Below, in pieces: positions 11,191-22,398 of a stretch of 64,000 nt of DNA. The stretch covers positions 24,335,001 to 24,399,000 of the forward strand of contig JALMGJ010000012.1 in the NCBI GenBank assembly GCA_023362775.1, in the 5' to 3' direction. Both the position numbers and the translations under genes were made by a program. Each line of letters opens with the position of its first letter. Position 1 is the first letter of the stretch. The notes under the pieces are model-generated. The model made no database searches, had not been told where the DNA came from, and saw only the letters and a program-made list of their open reading frames with translations. This DNA comes from Charina bottae. Taxonomy: Eukaryota > Chordata > Lepidosauria > Squamata > Charinaidae.

Positions 11191-11860
11191 TATAGAATCA
11201 TTGGGTTGGAGGTTGTCTAGTCTAACTCCCTGCCCAGGACAGGAATCTTCATACAAATGGTTGTCCAACCATTGCTTGAAAACCTCCAGTGAGGGAGAAC
11301 CCATGACTCCAGGAGGGAGGCTGTTCTATTGCTTAACAGCGTTCACAATCAGAAAATTCCTTGTTACTTCAAGCTTGGATCTCCCTCTCTAAAGCTTCAA
11401 CTCATTGGTTCCGGTCCAACCCACAGAAGTTATTGAGAATAAATCCACACCTCCTTCCCTATGACAGCACTTCAAGAATTGGAACGCTGCGATCATGTTC
11501 TCCGCAGCCTTCTCTTCTTTAGGTTAAACATACTCAGTTCCTTTACCTGTTCTTCATAGAATTTAGTCTCCAAGTCCCTCACCATTTTCATCACGTTTCA
11601 CTACACTATTTCCAGTTCCTCAGCTTCATCGTTTTAATGTGGTGACCAGAACTGGTCACAATATTCAAGTTGCAGTTAGTACACCACAGAGTGAACACTA
11701 TACCTCTGTTGATGCAGCCCAAGATTGCGTTAGCTGTTTTGGCACCTGCAATGCATTGCTGCCACATACTTAACCCATGCTCTACCAGCATGCCTGGATC
11801 CTTTCACAAGTTCTACCTATCCTACAGCCATGCATCTGCTTTTTTCCTACCAAAATGCAG
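11191..11860 (-). mobile_element. CR1 LINE 3' region
   Basis: The plus strand reads as the complement of a CR1 3' end: TAGAATCATTGGGTTGGAGG, then AAAACCTCCAGTGA and a string of motifs describing the CR1 3' UTR and last coding part (CACAATATTCAAGTTGCAGT). It is diverged and 5'-truncated. Boundaries are approximate. Confidence 0.75.
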
Positions 11861-11934
11861 AAACCTACAAGTAGTGACAAGCCCAAAGGTATCCAATCAA
11901 CTCCAAGGTTAAGTAACCTGGATTTCCCTATTTC

Positions 11935-12183
11935 TGTCAGGGAGATAACTGGCGAAGAAGGAGGGGGCTTCCTCCAGGGGGAGAAACGCATGCGTAGTAC
12001 TGAATCGCTTTGCTTTCCTCCCAAGAGGCTAAAGAAGGCCCCGCCCTGATTTCTTGGACCCTTTCTCTGAGCATTACTAGTTCATTTTAGTTTAGCTGGA
12101 TTCTGTCTAGTAGAGTAGGACAATAAAGCACCGAGCTTCAACTCCAAGTCTCAGCGTGTTTTCCTTCACTCGAAGTCAGGACA
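11935..12183 (+). mobile_element. Short solo LTR (249 bp)
   Basis: The element starts TGTCAGG and ends CAGGACA, and is flanked by the direct 5-mer ATTTC (11930-11934 and 12184-12188). A polyadenylation signal AATAAA lies at 12122-12127, giving the plus orientation. This is a solo LTR of a Gypsy- or retrovirus-like element. No internal genes are present, so the family cannot be named. Confidence 0.75.
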
Positions 12184-12236
12184 ATTTCTAGTATAACATC
12201 TTAGATTCCACAGGACCTTCCATTTGCTGAGAATAC

Positions 12237-12237
<1 letters not shown>

Positions 12238-12277
<40 letters not shown>
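12238..12277. repeat. (CAT)n microsatellite
   Basis: About 13 uninterrupted CAT units. Confidence 0.95.
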
Positions 12278-12279
<2 letters not shown>

Positions 12280-12993
12280 CTCCTCCCTTATGCACACTAC
12301 TGAAATGGCCATCTTGGCTGATGATAATTTTAGGAAATGTATACCTGAACCTCCTTTCTTGTTTCCATGGTTAAAAGGTCTAGAACAATTTTTTTTTCAT
12401 TTTACACTGCAGAGCAAAAGACTCAGTAGCTAGTTGCTCTTCTATTTCCTCCAGTCATGGGGAGGGGGGTGGAATCTTCCCAGTTTACATACTAAATTAT
12501 TGGCACAAAGTCAGGATGTTGAACGGTTCCCTACCCGTAGCAATCTCAGTATGTTCTTGAAAAGAAGAACCATTAAACATTTCCCTTTTGAGCTTGTTTA
12601 AATTTAAAAAAAAATAAAGTGACGCACTTCTCTGAATGACCACAGGAAGCTGTTAAAAACTATTTTTAGATTTTGACAACTGCAGCAGGATATCTCATAA
12701 TGTAACAGCAAAGATGAATTGGGAACAGAAAGGAAGAATTTCTTTTCCCCCTTCATTCTGTGCAAATATGGTATCAGGTATCTCTCAGGGGTACTGTTTG
12801 TAGAACATATCAATTTCAAAATTTCTTTGATAGTCAATATTTTCCCATCTATCTATACAGGTGTTAGAATTTTTGTTATTTCCTTACCAGGTTCGTTTCT
12901 GAGCTGGGACCAAAGAAACAGGCAGTTGCATGAAATGTAGTCCTTTATTTTTCACCCAAGAGCAAAAGCAATGACAGCAAGCTGTTAGGTGGG
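12278..12993. other. No recognisable feature
   Basis: Intronic sequence. I see no repeat or coding signal. Confidence 0.55.
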
Positions 12994-13158
12994 CAGGGAT
13001 GGAACTAGGGTCTGTGTCACCCGGGGCAAACATAGATTCTGCGCCCCCCCCCATGGGTTATTTTGTCATTTTGGCACCTCCCGGGCAACATTCTGGTGCA
13101 CCCCCCAGCACGGAGCACGGGGCACGTGCCCCCCTTGCCCCCACTAGTTGCGGCCCTG
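12994..13158. mobile_element. hAT-type MITE (165 bp)
   Basis: The ends CAGGGATGGAACTAG and CTAGTTGCGGCCCTG are imperfect inverted repeats (11 of 15). The element is flanked by a perfect 8-bp direct repeat, TAGGTGGG (12986-12993 and 13159-13166). The interior is C-rich and noncoding. Confidence 0.85.
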
Positions 13159-13328
13159 TAGGTGGGCAGCTGCGCAGGACCCCCTCCTTATAGTACATTA
13201 TATAGATTCCATTCAACTCCTCCTTTAGAAATTCCACCCCTTACTCAGTTACCCATACTCCACCTTAACCTCATTCCATATTAGGAATTTCCTTCCTTCA
13301 CTCCATATTAACATCACTCCATTTAAGG

Positions 13329-13559
13329 CAGGGGTTGGGAACCTGTGGTCCGCGGCCCACTGGTGGTCTGCGGCTGTTAGGAAGTGGGCCTCAGGGTGAG
13401 CCGGAGGAGCTGAAGGTGCACAATAAATGTAACGCTCCCGCCTGCAAACCCCGCCCACCAGCCCACATGTTTGGCTGCCACCTGCAAACCCCGCCCCCCG
13501 GTCCTTGGAAAAATTTTTCCTCCGGAAGTGGTCCCTGGTGCCAAAAAGGTTGCCGGCCA
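13329..13559. mobile_element. hAT MITE of the CCAAT/GC-repeat family, cut by an LTR
   Basis: It starts CAGGGGTTGGGAACC and matches the complement of the MITE at 22399-22758 along its length, including the TTAGGAAGTGGGCC motif and the end motif GGTGCCAAAAAGGTTG. It keeps about two of the internal repeat units (TGCAAACCCCGCCC). The right end is disturbed by the LTR at 13560, so its target duplication is not clear. Confidence 0.75.
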
Positions 13560-14470
13560 TGATGGGATATATGCTGGCATAAAGGGGAAAAACCGAGGCT
13601 TGAGAATAAACAGACAAGAATGCAGCTTGTTAGGGCTAACAGTGTTTACTGGTTAGCATAAGGCAATAATGCAGATACAATACATTATCGCAAAAATGAA
13701 AAAGATGAATATACATGATACAGCATTGTAAAAGGAAAAACAAAACAAACTTATAAGCAGAGTTCCGTGTATTGATCCCAGGGCCAGAGTTCCTGCCACG
13801 GCCTATACCCAAAGCCAGGCATAGCTCACTCTGCCCAGTCCACGGGAAGTGAACATGTGAAGAACTACATGGCTAAAAGACACTAGAAATCAAGAAGACA
13901 TAGGACACCATTTTGCATGGTTGTATATTCAGTTCTTCTAGCTTTCTGATTGGCTGGAAGTTAGCTGTTACACACACTAGGCCTCAAAGCACACAGCATT
14001 GGGTGGCAGTGCTGCATCTACGCACTGAGTTCCCCCCCTCCTCTGCTCCCTCCCTGGAGCAGGCTTCCCACGGAAGGATTCAGGAGACCTTGTTCCCATG
14101 CAATCTAGTCAAAACAATACACACGTGACCATTGTTATCTTGCACCTGCACTTCACGTCACCATGAGAACGCTTTGCTTTGTACAGGATGCACTTTGCCA
14201 AAACACTTTTGCTTTGTAGAGAAACCCAATTTCCAATTACATATAGTATAAGAAATCTGACAGGCCACTGATTTAAGGGACTTCCTTCCATCCTTGCTAG
14301 GGCTCCTTGACCGTTATTAAACAATATCTTTCCTCTGAAAAAGCTATCCTTGGAATGTACACGTTATCTTGTTTCTATGGGCATAGCTATTTATCAAGAC
14401 CTATAGGCCTGTGAGAAAGGAAGAGTAAGAAAGTCAACAAAACTCTTCTATGAAATACAACATGGCTTCA
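13560..14470 (-). mobile_element. Solo LTR (about 911 bp)
   Basis: It begins TGATGGGATATATGC and ends near TTCA. Flanking hexamers CGGCCA (13554-13559) and GGGCCA (14471-14476) fit a 5-6 bp target duplication. The first 150 bases match the LTR at 61159-61789 (for example TAGGGCTAAC and GCATAAGGCAATAATG). In both, the polyadenylation-like region reads on the minus strand. It is a related but longer solo LTR; no internal genes remain. Confidence 0.7.
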
Positions 14471-14682
14471 GGGCCATAATACAACTGCAAATGTTTCTAA
14501 CATATGAATACTACATATAAAATATATGAATATGAAATATATTTGTATTTAAGTTCTATATATGTAAAATCTTCTATCACAAGGAATAACTTCCTTCATG
14601 ATTTCCAGGCTTCCTGGTATTCAGTCAAACTTTATCTGCTCCACTTCAGTTTTGTACATCCTCAGTTACAGATCTGTCTTGT

Positions 14683-14885
14683 GATAGAATCATAAAGTTG
14701 GACCTTAGAAGACACCTAGTCCAACTGTCTCCTCGATGAAGGATCCAATATAGCATCTCTGACAGAAGACCATCCAGCCTCAGTTAGAAGATTTTCAGTA
14801 AAGGAGAACTTGCCATTTCATGTGGCAACCTGTTCTACTGGTTGACAGTTCATACAGTCAGGAAATTCCTCCTGACAATATCAAC
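14683..14885 (-). mobile_element. CR1 LINE 3' fragment
   Basis: Antisense CR1 3' UTR: ATAGAATCATAAAGTTGG, then a CTAGTCCAACT motif and CAGTCAGGAAATTCCTCC. Diverged and old. Confidence 0.75.
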
Positions 14886-15023
14886 TATGAATGTCTCTTT
14901 TATTTTATAAAAATAAAAAACCCTCAAAAGTTATTTTGATACATAACTTTTCCCAAAACATATTTTTAATGGAAGATATAGTCTGAGAACTGCATTGCAA
15001 AATCTGTTGAAACAGGCAGTCTA

Positions 15024-15252
15024 GAGCCAGTTTGGTTTAGTGGTTAAGGCAATGGGCTAGAAACCAGGAGACTGAGAGTTCTAGTCCCGCCTTAGGCATA
15101 AACGCTGGCTGGGTGACCTTGGGCCAGTCACTCTCTCTCAGCCCAACTCACCTCACAGGGTGGTTGTTGTGGGGAAAATAGGAGGAGGAAGGAGTATTAG
15201 GTATGTTCGCCACCTTGAGTTATTTATAAAAAGAATAAAGACGGGATATAAA
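15024..15252 (+). mobile_element. CORE-SINE (MIR-like)
   Basis: A tRNA-like head (GAGCCAGTTTGGTTTAGTGG, then the box-B-like AGTTCTAGTCCC) is followed by the MIR-type core GGTGACCTTGGGCCAGTCAC. The tail GAGTTATTTATAAAAAGAAT ends in an A-rich stretch and resembles L2/CR1 3' ends. It was probably mobilised by an L2-like LINE. Confidence 0.85.
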
Positions 15253-15846
15253 AAAATTAAAAAATTAAAAATGTGTTCTGATTTATGCAATAGTGCCAGA
15301 AATTACAGCAGTTCACTGAAAACTCAGAGACGGCCTTTCAAACTTTTCCAATCAATTTGTATGTGTCAAAATTGGGTGGGTGATTTCCCTGGGAGAGGGG
15401 GGGGGGAAAGCTTTCCAATGACTTTTTTTTTGCAAGGACAAGACTTCCTCTAATGATGACAGGAGCACTGCTACTGAACTGGCCAGGGGATGGCATTTGC
15501 TTGTGAAATCTGCCTTTGAGAAGTATGGGATTGCAGGGACACTGCAACCGCTGGTGAGATGGTTCTCCAATGAAAGACAAGACATTCACACACACCCTAT
15601 GGCCAACCCATCACTAGTTGGGTGCAAGAACACCGGCATCCTCCTGTAATCATTTCTGTTTTGAAATGATATTTAAAGCTAATTCTCATTCATCAGGCTG
15701 AACCTGATCTGGTAGGGGGGGAAATTGTTTCTTGCAGATCTGATCAAATTTTCCAAAAACCCCATCTATAGAGAACAGATGTTGGAGACAAACAGCAGAA
15801 AAGGAACAGTAACTAGTGAGCTACCTAGTAACTTCTGACTATGGTA
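15253..15846. other. No recognisable feature
   Basis: Unique-looking sequence with a G run near 15397-15405. No gene seen. Confidence 0.55.
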
Positions 15847-16182
15847 AGGTAAAGGTTCCCCCTGCACATTTGTGCAGTCGTGTCCGACTCTAGGGGACGC
15901 TGCTCATCTCCGTTTGTTAGCCGAAGAGCCAGCGTTGTCCGAAGACGCTTCCACGGTCATGTGGCCAGCATGATGCACGCGGAACGCTGTTACCTACCCA
16001 CCGAAGTGGTACCTATTCATCTACTTGCATTTGCATGCTTTTGAATTGCTAGGTTGGCAAGAGCTGGGGCTAGTGCGGGAGCTCACTCCTTCACACAGGG
16101 CTAGGGATTTGAACCTCTGAACTTGCAATCTTCCAATCGACAAGCCTGTCGTCTTACCCGCTGAGCCACCATGCCCCTTCTT
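15847..16182 (-). mobile_element. Sauria-type SINE
   Basis: Minus-strand copy with the tRNA-derived head at the right and the BovB-like tail at the left (starting AGGTAAAGGTTCCCC). It is flanked by a perfect 15-bp duplication, CTTCTGACTATGGTA (15832-15846 and 16183-16197). Confidence 0.9.
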
Positions 16183-16197
16183 CTTCTGACTATGGTA

Positions 16198-17708
16198 CTT
16201 TGTCTCTATTTCTGAAGAGACATGGCACAGGCTTAAAGCTCTCCTACATTCTCACCATAACTGGGACTCAAGCTGATTCTTGTAAGGAAGATTTATAAAT
16301 TCTCCTTTCATGTGTTGAGCTGGAAATACAAAATGAGGAAATGTGACTTATCCTCGCTGCCACCTTCATCTTTTCCTCAAAGCATGCTAAGTTGTCCTGA
16401 GCTTCTTTTATACCTTCTGTTCATGTTAATTTACACAATCATTACAAAACAATGTCTTCCACAGCTCAACTTCTCATCAAGTCTTTGTCCCCTAAGGGAA
16501 GATTGCCTCCTAACCAGGGCCTCAGCAAATACTTAGTACACCTGCTTTTAATTTCTAATCAAAAAATGCCATGCAAGCTTGATTTGCCCTACAGCCCAGT
16601 TGGAAGCCTATCAAGATCCCTATCTTCTCCCTACAGACGGTCTAATTATTAAGTAATTAAAGTTCATTTAATAAAAAAGAGCTTATCATTTGGGGGACAG
16701 ACCTTGGGGTCTGGAGCATGTGTATGACTATTAAATATTCAGCAATTTAGTAGCACTCAGTACAATTCCCCGGGGAGAAATGCTTTAAGACTCTTTGTTT
16801 GTTTCAAATTAGAGTCTGCAAGGTTATTTAACAGAGAAATGAAAGGCCCATTTCCCACCCGTCCCTTTTCCTCTTTCAATTTGTACAACAGCTGAAGGGC
16901 AATAAATGGAAAGGAGCTATTGGCCTTTGATTGGTTCTGATACTACCAAAGGGAATGAGAGACACGTGGAGACAGCTGATTTCTCCAAGACTGAGAATGA
17001 ACGAGATGATGGATTCAATTTAAGCAAATTAGGATGCCAATAGCACCCAGATATGGAAATACAGGAAAACAGGTCTTAATAATGGTTGAAAAGGAGTAGA
17101 AGAAAATTATACTGTTGATACTAGAAGTAGAAATTCTGTCTTAGCCAGAAGTTATAATTATAATCTAGATGCCAATCGTTTATCTGTGGAGGGTTCTGAT
17201 TAAAGAAATGTGTTCCTATATCATAATATCATAAACAAACAAACAAACAAACAAATAAAGAGACAAGTCCATCAACTCTTATAGAAAAATGAGAATGAGC
17301 CCTAAATGTATGGAGTTGGTTTAATTCCACTCCATATTAGCAGAAGGAGGCACAAACTGAAATGTAATGTTCTCCCATAGTATTTTCAGGAAAACAGTGA
17401 AGAAGTGGTACATATACTTTTCAGGTCATTCTCGTTCTCCTAAGGCTTTGAGGAGGCCAGAAGGAAGATCCCACCAGGATGATAAGATGTGATATCCCTG
17501 TCAAAATGGCATTCCTATGCCACTAATATTAAACCACTTCTGGAGTAAGGGTACATGAAATATGATACCCATCTGCATCCCAGAATGATACTTCCTGAAA
17601 CTGTACTGTGTGCTTTATCTGATTATGTTGATCAAGCATTAGATGTCCTTTTTTAACTTAATGTGGATTAATTCATTAATTAATTAATTCATCCAACTTC
17701 TTGAAAGA
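16198..17708. other. Repeat-poor intronic stretch; possible conserved element
   Basis: Apart from an (AAAC)n tract at about 17235-17257 and (ATTA)n near 17679-17690, I see no repeat here. The part at 16660-17040 has balanced composition and no similarity to any repeat in the window. It could be a conserved noncoding element, but nothing in the sequence proves it. Confidence 0.4.
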
Positions 17709-18224
17709 TTCCATCAATGCTGCCTCCGAAAAATTCTCCAAATTACTTGGGAAGATAGGCGGATTAATGTTAGCATATTGGAAGAAGCAAAGACCACCAG
17801 CATTGAAACAATGATCATCCAACATCAACTTCGCTGGACCGGCCATGTTGTTCGAATGCCCGACCATCGTCTTCCAAAGCAGCTACTTTACTCCCAGCTT
17901 AAGAATGGAAAATGGAATATTGGTGGACAGCAAAAGAGATTCAAAGATACTCTCAAAGCTAATTTTAAAAAAAATTAATATCAGCATTGAGAACTGGGAA
18001 GCCCTAACTCATGAGCGTTTCAATTGGAGGTCAGCCTTTATTAAAGATGCTACGGACTTTGAAGAAGCACGAGTACAGAGCGAAAGAGAGAAACGAGCTA
18101 AGAGGAAGGCACGTCAGGCAAACCCTCATCGTGACCGTCTTCCACCCGGAAACATATGCCCTCATTGTGGGAGGTTGTGCGGATCCAGAATTGTCCTTTA
18201 CAGCCACTTACGGATCCACTGTTA
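17709..18224 (+). pseudogene. C-terminal remnant of a LINE polyprotein with a terminal zinc finger
   Basis: The translation starts FHQCCLRKILQITWEDRRIN, continues QLRWTGHVVRMPDHRLPKQL and ends in CPHCGRLCGSRIVLYSHLRIH, a C2H2-like finger, before a stop. These are C-terminal signatures of a LINE protein whose RT is missing. An A-run near 17967-17975 carries a one-base frameshift between the two halves. The 3' UTR with AAGAAGAAGAAGG follows to about 18287. The clade is unclear: RTE-like or another APE-type LINE, not BovB. Confidence 0.7.
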
Positions 18225-18554
18225 AGATTTTACCCCTGGAAGACAATCTTACCTGGCTATGAGTGATCGCCAAGAAGAAGAAGGATTAATTCATTCAGAC
18301 TGAAGAATGTATTTCCATGATGTTTGTGATCCCCTTCTCTATCATTTGTGGACCTATCTTTTAGACAAACTAAACAAAACAAAAACCTAACCTAACATGG
18401 AAGATATGGCTTTATAATTTATCATTATCCCACAAGTTCTTCCCTGATCTTAAATGGTCTGGTAGTGTGTCTTCACTAAGGCTAAGTAGTGTGTCTGTTA
18501 GTGTCTTCACTGGGCTAAGATCAAGTGCATTATTGCACCCGATCCTTCTTTAGC

Positions 18555-19066
18555 CTATTTATTTATTTATTTATTTGTTTGTTTGTTTGTTTGTTTGTTT
18601 GTTTATTTTTCAAATTTATCACCACCCATCTCCCCCAACGGGGGACTTTGGGCGGTTTACAAAACACCAACAATTAAAACCTATAAACATAAGTTACACC
18701 TGAAACAGTATAATAAATAATAGATAAAAATCCAAGAATGGTAAAATCGTATATAAAAGGAGGACATTATGGTGCCAGCCACCCCCAAGAGGAACTATTA
18801 CCTCCCCCGTCCCAGGGAAGGTGGCAGAACCAGGTCTTAAGTGTCTTCTGGAAGGCCGGGAGCGAGGGAGCCAGCCTCACCGCCGAGGGCAAGATATTCC
18901 ACAAGGCGAACGCTATTGCAGAGAAGGCTCGCCTCCTGGACCCCGCTAGATGGAGTTCTCTTGTTGTTGGGGTCCGAAGCATGCCCTCTCTCCATGAACG
19001 AGTGCGGCGGGTCGATGTCATCGGTTTGAGACGGTCCCTCAGATACCCTGGTCCCATTAACTCTTT
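18555..19066 (-). mobile_element. L2-like LINE, 5'-truncated
   Basis: The left end is a TTTA/TTTG tail followed by the conserved 3' stem (CCCATCTCCCCCAACGGGGG). On the minus strand the frame reads GPGYLRDRLKPMTSTRRTRS to LKTWFCHLPWDG, the L2 C-terminus, open from about 19057 to 18767. Only the C-terminal part is present. Confidence 0.85.
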
Positions 19067-19519
19067 TAGGTCCTATTATAGAGGGTATTCCTAACATATG
19101 ATTGGTGTTCTTTATGCTTCTAGCTTCCATGTTTTTCAGAAGCTGAAAAATTGGAGGAGGATTGCGTATTCAGTGCTGGTTGTAAAAGTTTGGTCCACTA
19201 TTTTTTCTAAAAAGGAGAAAGTATATATTGTGTTTTTTTAAAAAAAGAATGAATAGCATCCCAATGCTATCTTGATGCTTCTGTATATTTCTTTTTGGGT
19301 ACATCTGATCTGCAAATAATCCAGTTCGATCTTCAACTAGAGCCTACAGATACCAGAGAAAAGTTGTAGGTAAGTTGGAATGGATACTTCTATTGTGTAC
19401 AAAAAGACCTATTACACCTTTGATTTATTTTTTTTTAAATCTTTGAATATCTCAGAAAATCAAAGACTTTAAAAGAAATTAAAACAAAAGACTATATATA
19501 TGCAGAGGCTGGAAGAAAA
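19067..19519. other. No recognisable feature
   Basis: AT-rich intronic sequence without a repeat I recognise. Confidence 0.5.
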
Positions 19520-20110
19520 AGGTATGTATGTATTTCAATTTATATGGTTGGCCACTCATGACCCTGGGGAGCTAACATTACAAATAGTAAAAAAATTACA
19601 AATAATAAAAGTCCAGGGCAGGAGGTGGATAACATACAAAAACATACACACATCTGTGGCCTCAAGGTCAACATTCATTTCACTTAAATATTAACACATT
19701 GACAGTTCATGCAACATCCTGGCCCAATGACTGAGGGAAGAGCCAGGTCTTCAGGGCCTTTCTAAAGTCCAACAAGGTCAGAACCATCCAGATCTTGAGA
19801 GAGATGCTGTTCTACCCAGCAGGCACTGAAACAGAGAAGTCACACTTCCTGGGTCCTGCCACATTGGACTTGAAGCATGCCAACTCTGTCTGATTCGGTT
19901 GGGTTGTTGTTGTTTATTCGTTCCGTCGCTTCCGACTCTTCGTGACTTCATGGACCAGCCCACGCCAGAGCTTCCTGTCGGCCGTCGCCATCCCCAGCTC
20001 CACCACGGTCGAGTCCATCACCTCCAGAATAATGGTTGGGTAGGCAGAGACAATTGTGGAGAGACAGTCCCTCAGACATCCTGGTCTTGTGCCATTAAGT
20101 AATTGAGTAA
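19520..20110 (-). mobile_element. Old L2/CR1-type LINE 3' fragment, split by BovB
   Basis: The complement of an L2-like C-terminus is recognisable (AGAGCCAGGTCTTCAGGGCC; later GACAGTCCCTCAGACATCCT). It is more diverged than the other L2 copies. A short BovB tail interrupts it at 19904-20033. Confidence 0.6.
19904..20033 (-). mobile_element. BovB subfamily A tail (130 bp)
   Basis: Only the last part of the ORF and the AAC-rich tail (antisense) are present. The flanking 7-mer GGTTGGG (19897-19903 and 20034-20040) marks the insertion inside an older L2/CR1 fragment. Confidence 0.85.
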
Positions 20111-20844
20111 TGATTAAAATGTAAAAGATAAAATGTATGCCAATTCCTAAAAGAATAGCTTGCTTGCTTTGCTTGGTGGAATGAAATCCTGAAATTTCAC
20201 AGTGGTATTCCTCATTGCCATAAATAGATAATTTCTTTGCACCATTAAGCAACTGGTGCATCCCATTGAGGATGCAGAAGAAAATTAGTACTTCGCTGCA
20301 GGAAAAAGGACCCTACATTAGTACTGGATTCCATTTCAGAGCCAATACATGGAAGTATTTTATGTATTGGAATTTTTTGGAATTAGAAGTTCTGAACCCC
20401 AGAGGCATATAACACAGAAGCTATAGAAAAGAAGCTGGGCTCCCAAAGAGGGTTAAATAATTTGCCACTAGGATTAATTTATACAAGTCATTGTTTAAAT
20501 GGTTCCTTTTCAGTTGTTACAAAGCTCATTTTTTAAAAAACCTGAGAAGCAAGAAGTTTCACTGGAAGTAATAAGGGTGCTGCAAAGTTTCAGGTCAACT
20601 TGTATAAGATTCTACACACACCCACATACTGATAGGAAGAACATTGGTGTTAATTATATACATTTAAAAAAGGCTTTTATAATGAAAAGCTAGAAATGTT
20701 GCCTTATACCAGGAACAGAAAAAAATCATATTTGTTTGAATGATTCAGTGGATGTGCAAGTGCAACACCATATACTTCATGTCAGGGAAGGGAGGATGAA
20801 TGTTAAAACCTGTAGATTATTACTTTGTTTGTACCTTTTTTTTT
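20111..20844. other. No recognisable feature
   Basis: Unique-looking AT-rich intronic sequence ending in a T run near 20838-20850. Confidence 0.5.
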
Positions 20845-21177
20845 TTTTTGGCCATTCAATCGTGTCCGATCCTTGGCGACTGCCTGGACTAGTCCCTGCA
20901 GATTCCTTGGCAAGATTTCAGAAGTAGTTTGCCATTGCCTTCTTCCTAGGGCTGAGAGAGAGTGACTGGCCCAAAGTCACCCAGCTGGCTTTCATGCCTA
21001 AAGTGGGACTAGAACACTCAGTCTCCTGGTTTGCCATTGGCTCCTTCCTAGGGCTCAGAGAGAGAGGGACTGGCCCAAAGTCACCCAGCCGGCTTTCATG
21101 CCTGAGGCGGGACTAGAACTCACAGTCTCCTGGTTTCTACCCCATTGCCTTAACCACTACACCAAACTGGCTCTTGT
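20845..21177 (-). mobile_element. CORE-SINE with BovB-like tail and a duplicated core
   Basis: The minus-strand head (GAGCCAGTTTGGTGTAGTGG complement) ends at 21177. The MIR-like core (GACTGGCCCAAAGTCACCCA) occurs twice, near 20960 and 21070. The left end, AATCGTGTCCGATCCTTGGC, resembles a BovB 3' end rather than the L2-like tail of the copy at 15024. Confidence 0.75.
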
Positions 21178-22390
21178 ACCAATTAAAGTCACCTATTTCA
21201 GTGTAGTTAAAAGGATATACAGGCATTTGTTTAGAGAACCAGAACAATGGTCACCATCCCTCAACACAAATCTCTTGATGATTCAAGCCTTTCTTCATTT
21301 TCAACATTTAGGATGGGACAGGACAGTCACTTCTGTGGCTACAGTAGAGTCCAAAACTTTTGCTGATCTAGCACAAGTCATCTAGACATCCACCAGTAGT
21401 TCCAAATTTACTTTCTGGTCATCTTGCTGCAACAAGGAGTAGTTTAGACTATTAAAAAGTTGTTTATCATTTCAAGGAAGAAAGGAAAGAGCACAGGCAG
21501 ATGTCAAAGAAGAGAATCTTTAAACTCATCATCCTGAAAGCTAATCAGTCCTCTAATTGGAGCCCCCCCAAATGAAGTCATTACTGAATTTTGTCTAAAG
21601 CAATTCATAGTCAAAGTCTGATCTTTGTTCAGATGAAATACAGTATCTGTAGAAATTTTGAAGTGTGCCACAATAATTTAAATTAGCTTTGCTGGACGTT
21701 TAGAAAACAACTTCCAGCATTTCCAAAGAGGTTGAGAACTTTTGGATGATAATGACATTTTTCAGAGAGGGAAAAGGGGAGATCACATACTACTTGTTTA
21801 CTAATGGTATCTGCTAGGCTCAGATAAAATAAAGACTCTCCCAAGTTGGTCTCTACGCCTAGTGACTATGTGAAAGTTCTTGTTGTTTGGGTAGCAGCAA
21901 TATGGAAGTGGACTGCTTTATCTTCTTCTGGGATGCTACTTAACTTCCCAATCTAGCTTACAGCCCTCAAGATTTCCTGGAGCTCTGCCCTCCAGGTACT
22001 AATCAGATCTGATCCTCTTTAGCTTTCTCAAGATGAGCCAAGGTCATCTAGTTATTTCTGCATGCTGTGACAGCTGGGCTCAGTTAATGTTCCATGAGAC
22101 ATATGGTCCAAGGGTTTTAAAAGACAGCAGTATCATGGCGATCTGTGGAAGAAGACCCAGTTTAAATGTTGTTTCTTTGTTCTATACTGCCCAAGCAGAT
22201 TGGCTAATTTTCTGCAAAATGCTTTAACAAGCTGCCAGTTCAGTCAGATTTGGAAATAAGGATGGAGTTCACATAGAGCGCAAAGACATGGCTTATTTTA
22301 CCATGGTTGATTGAATAAACCAAAATGGGCTGGTTTCACACATTAGACCAAGCCAGGAACATGGTTTTACAAGTCCCACTGGCTGGTTTC
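21178..22390. other. No recognisable feature
   Basis: Unique-looking intronic sequence; no coding signal or repeat seen. Confidence 0.5.
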
Positions 22391-22398
22391 CTATAAAG

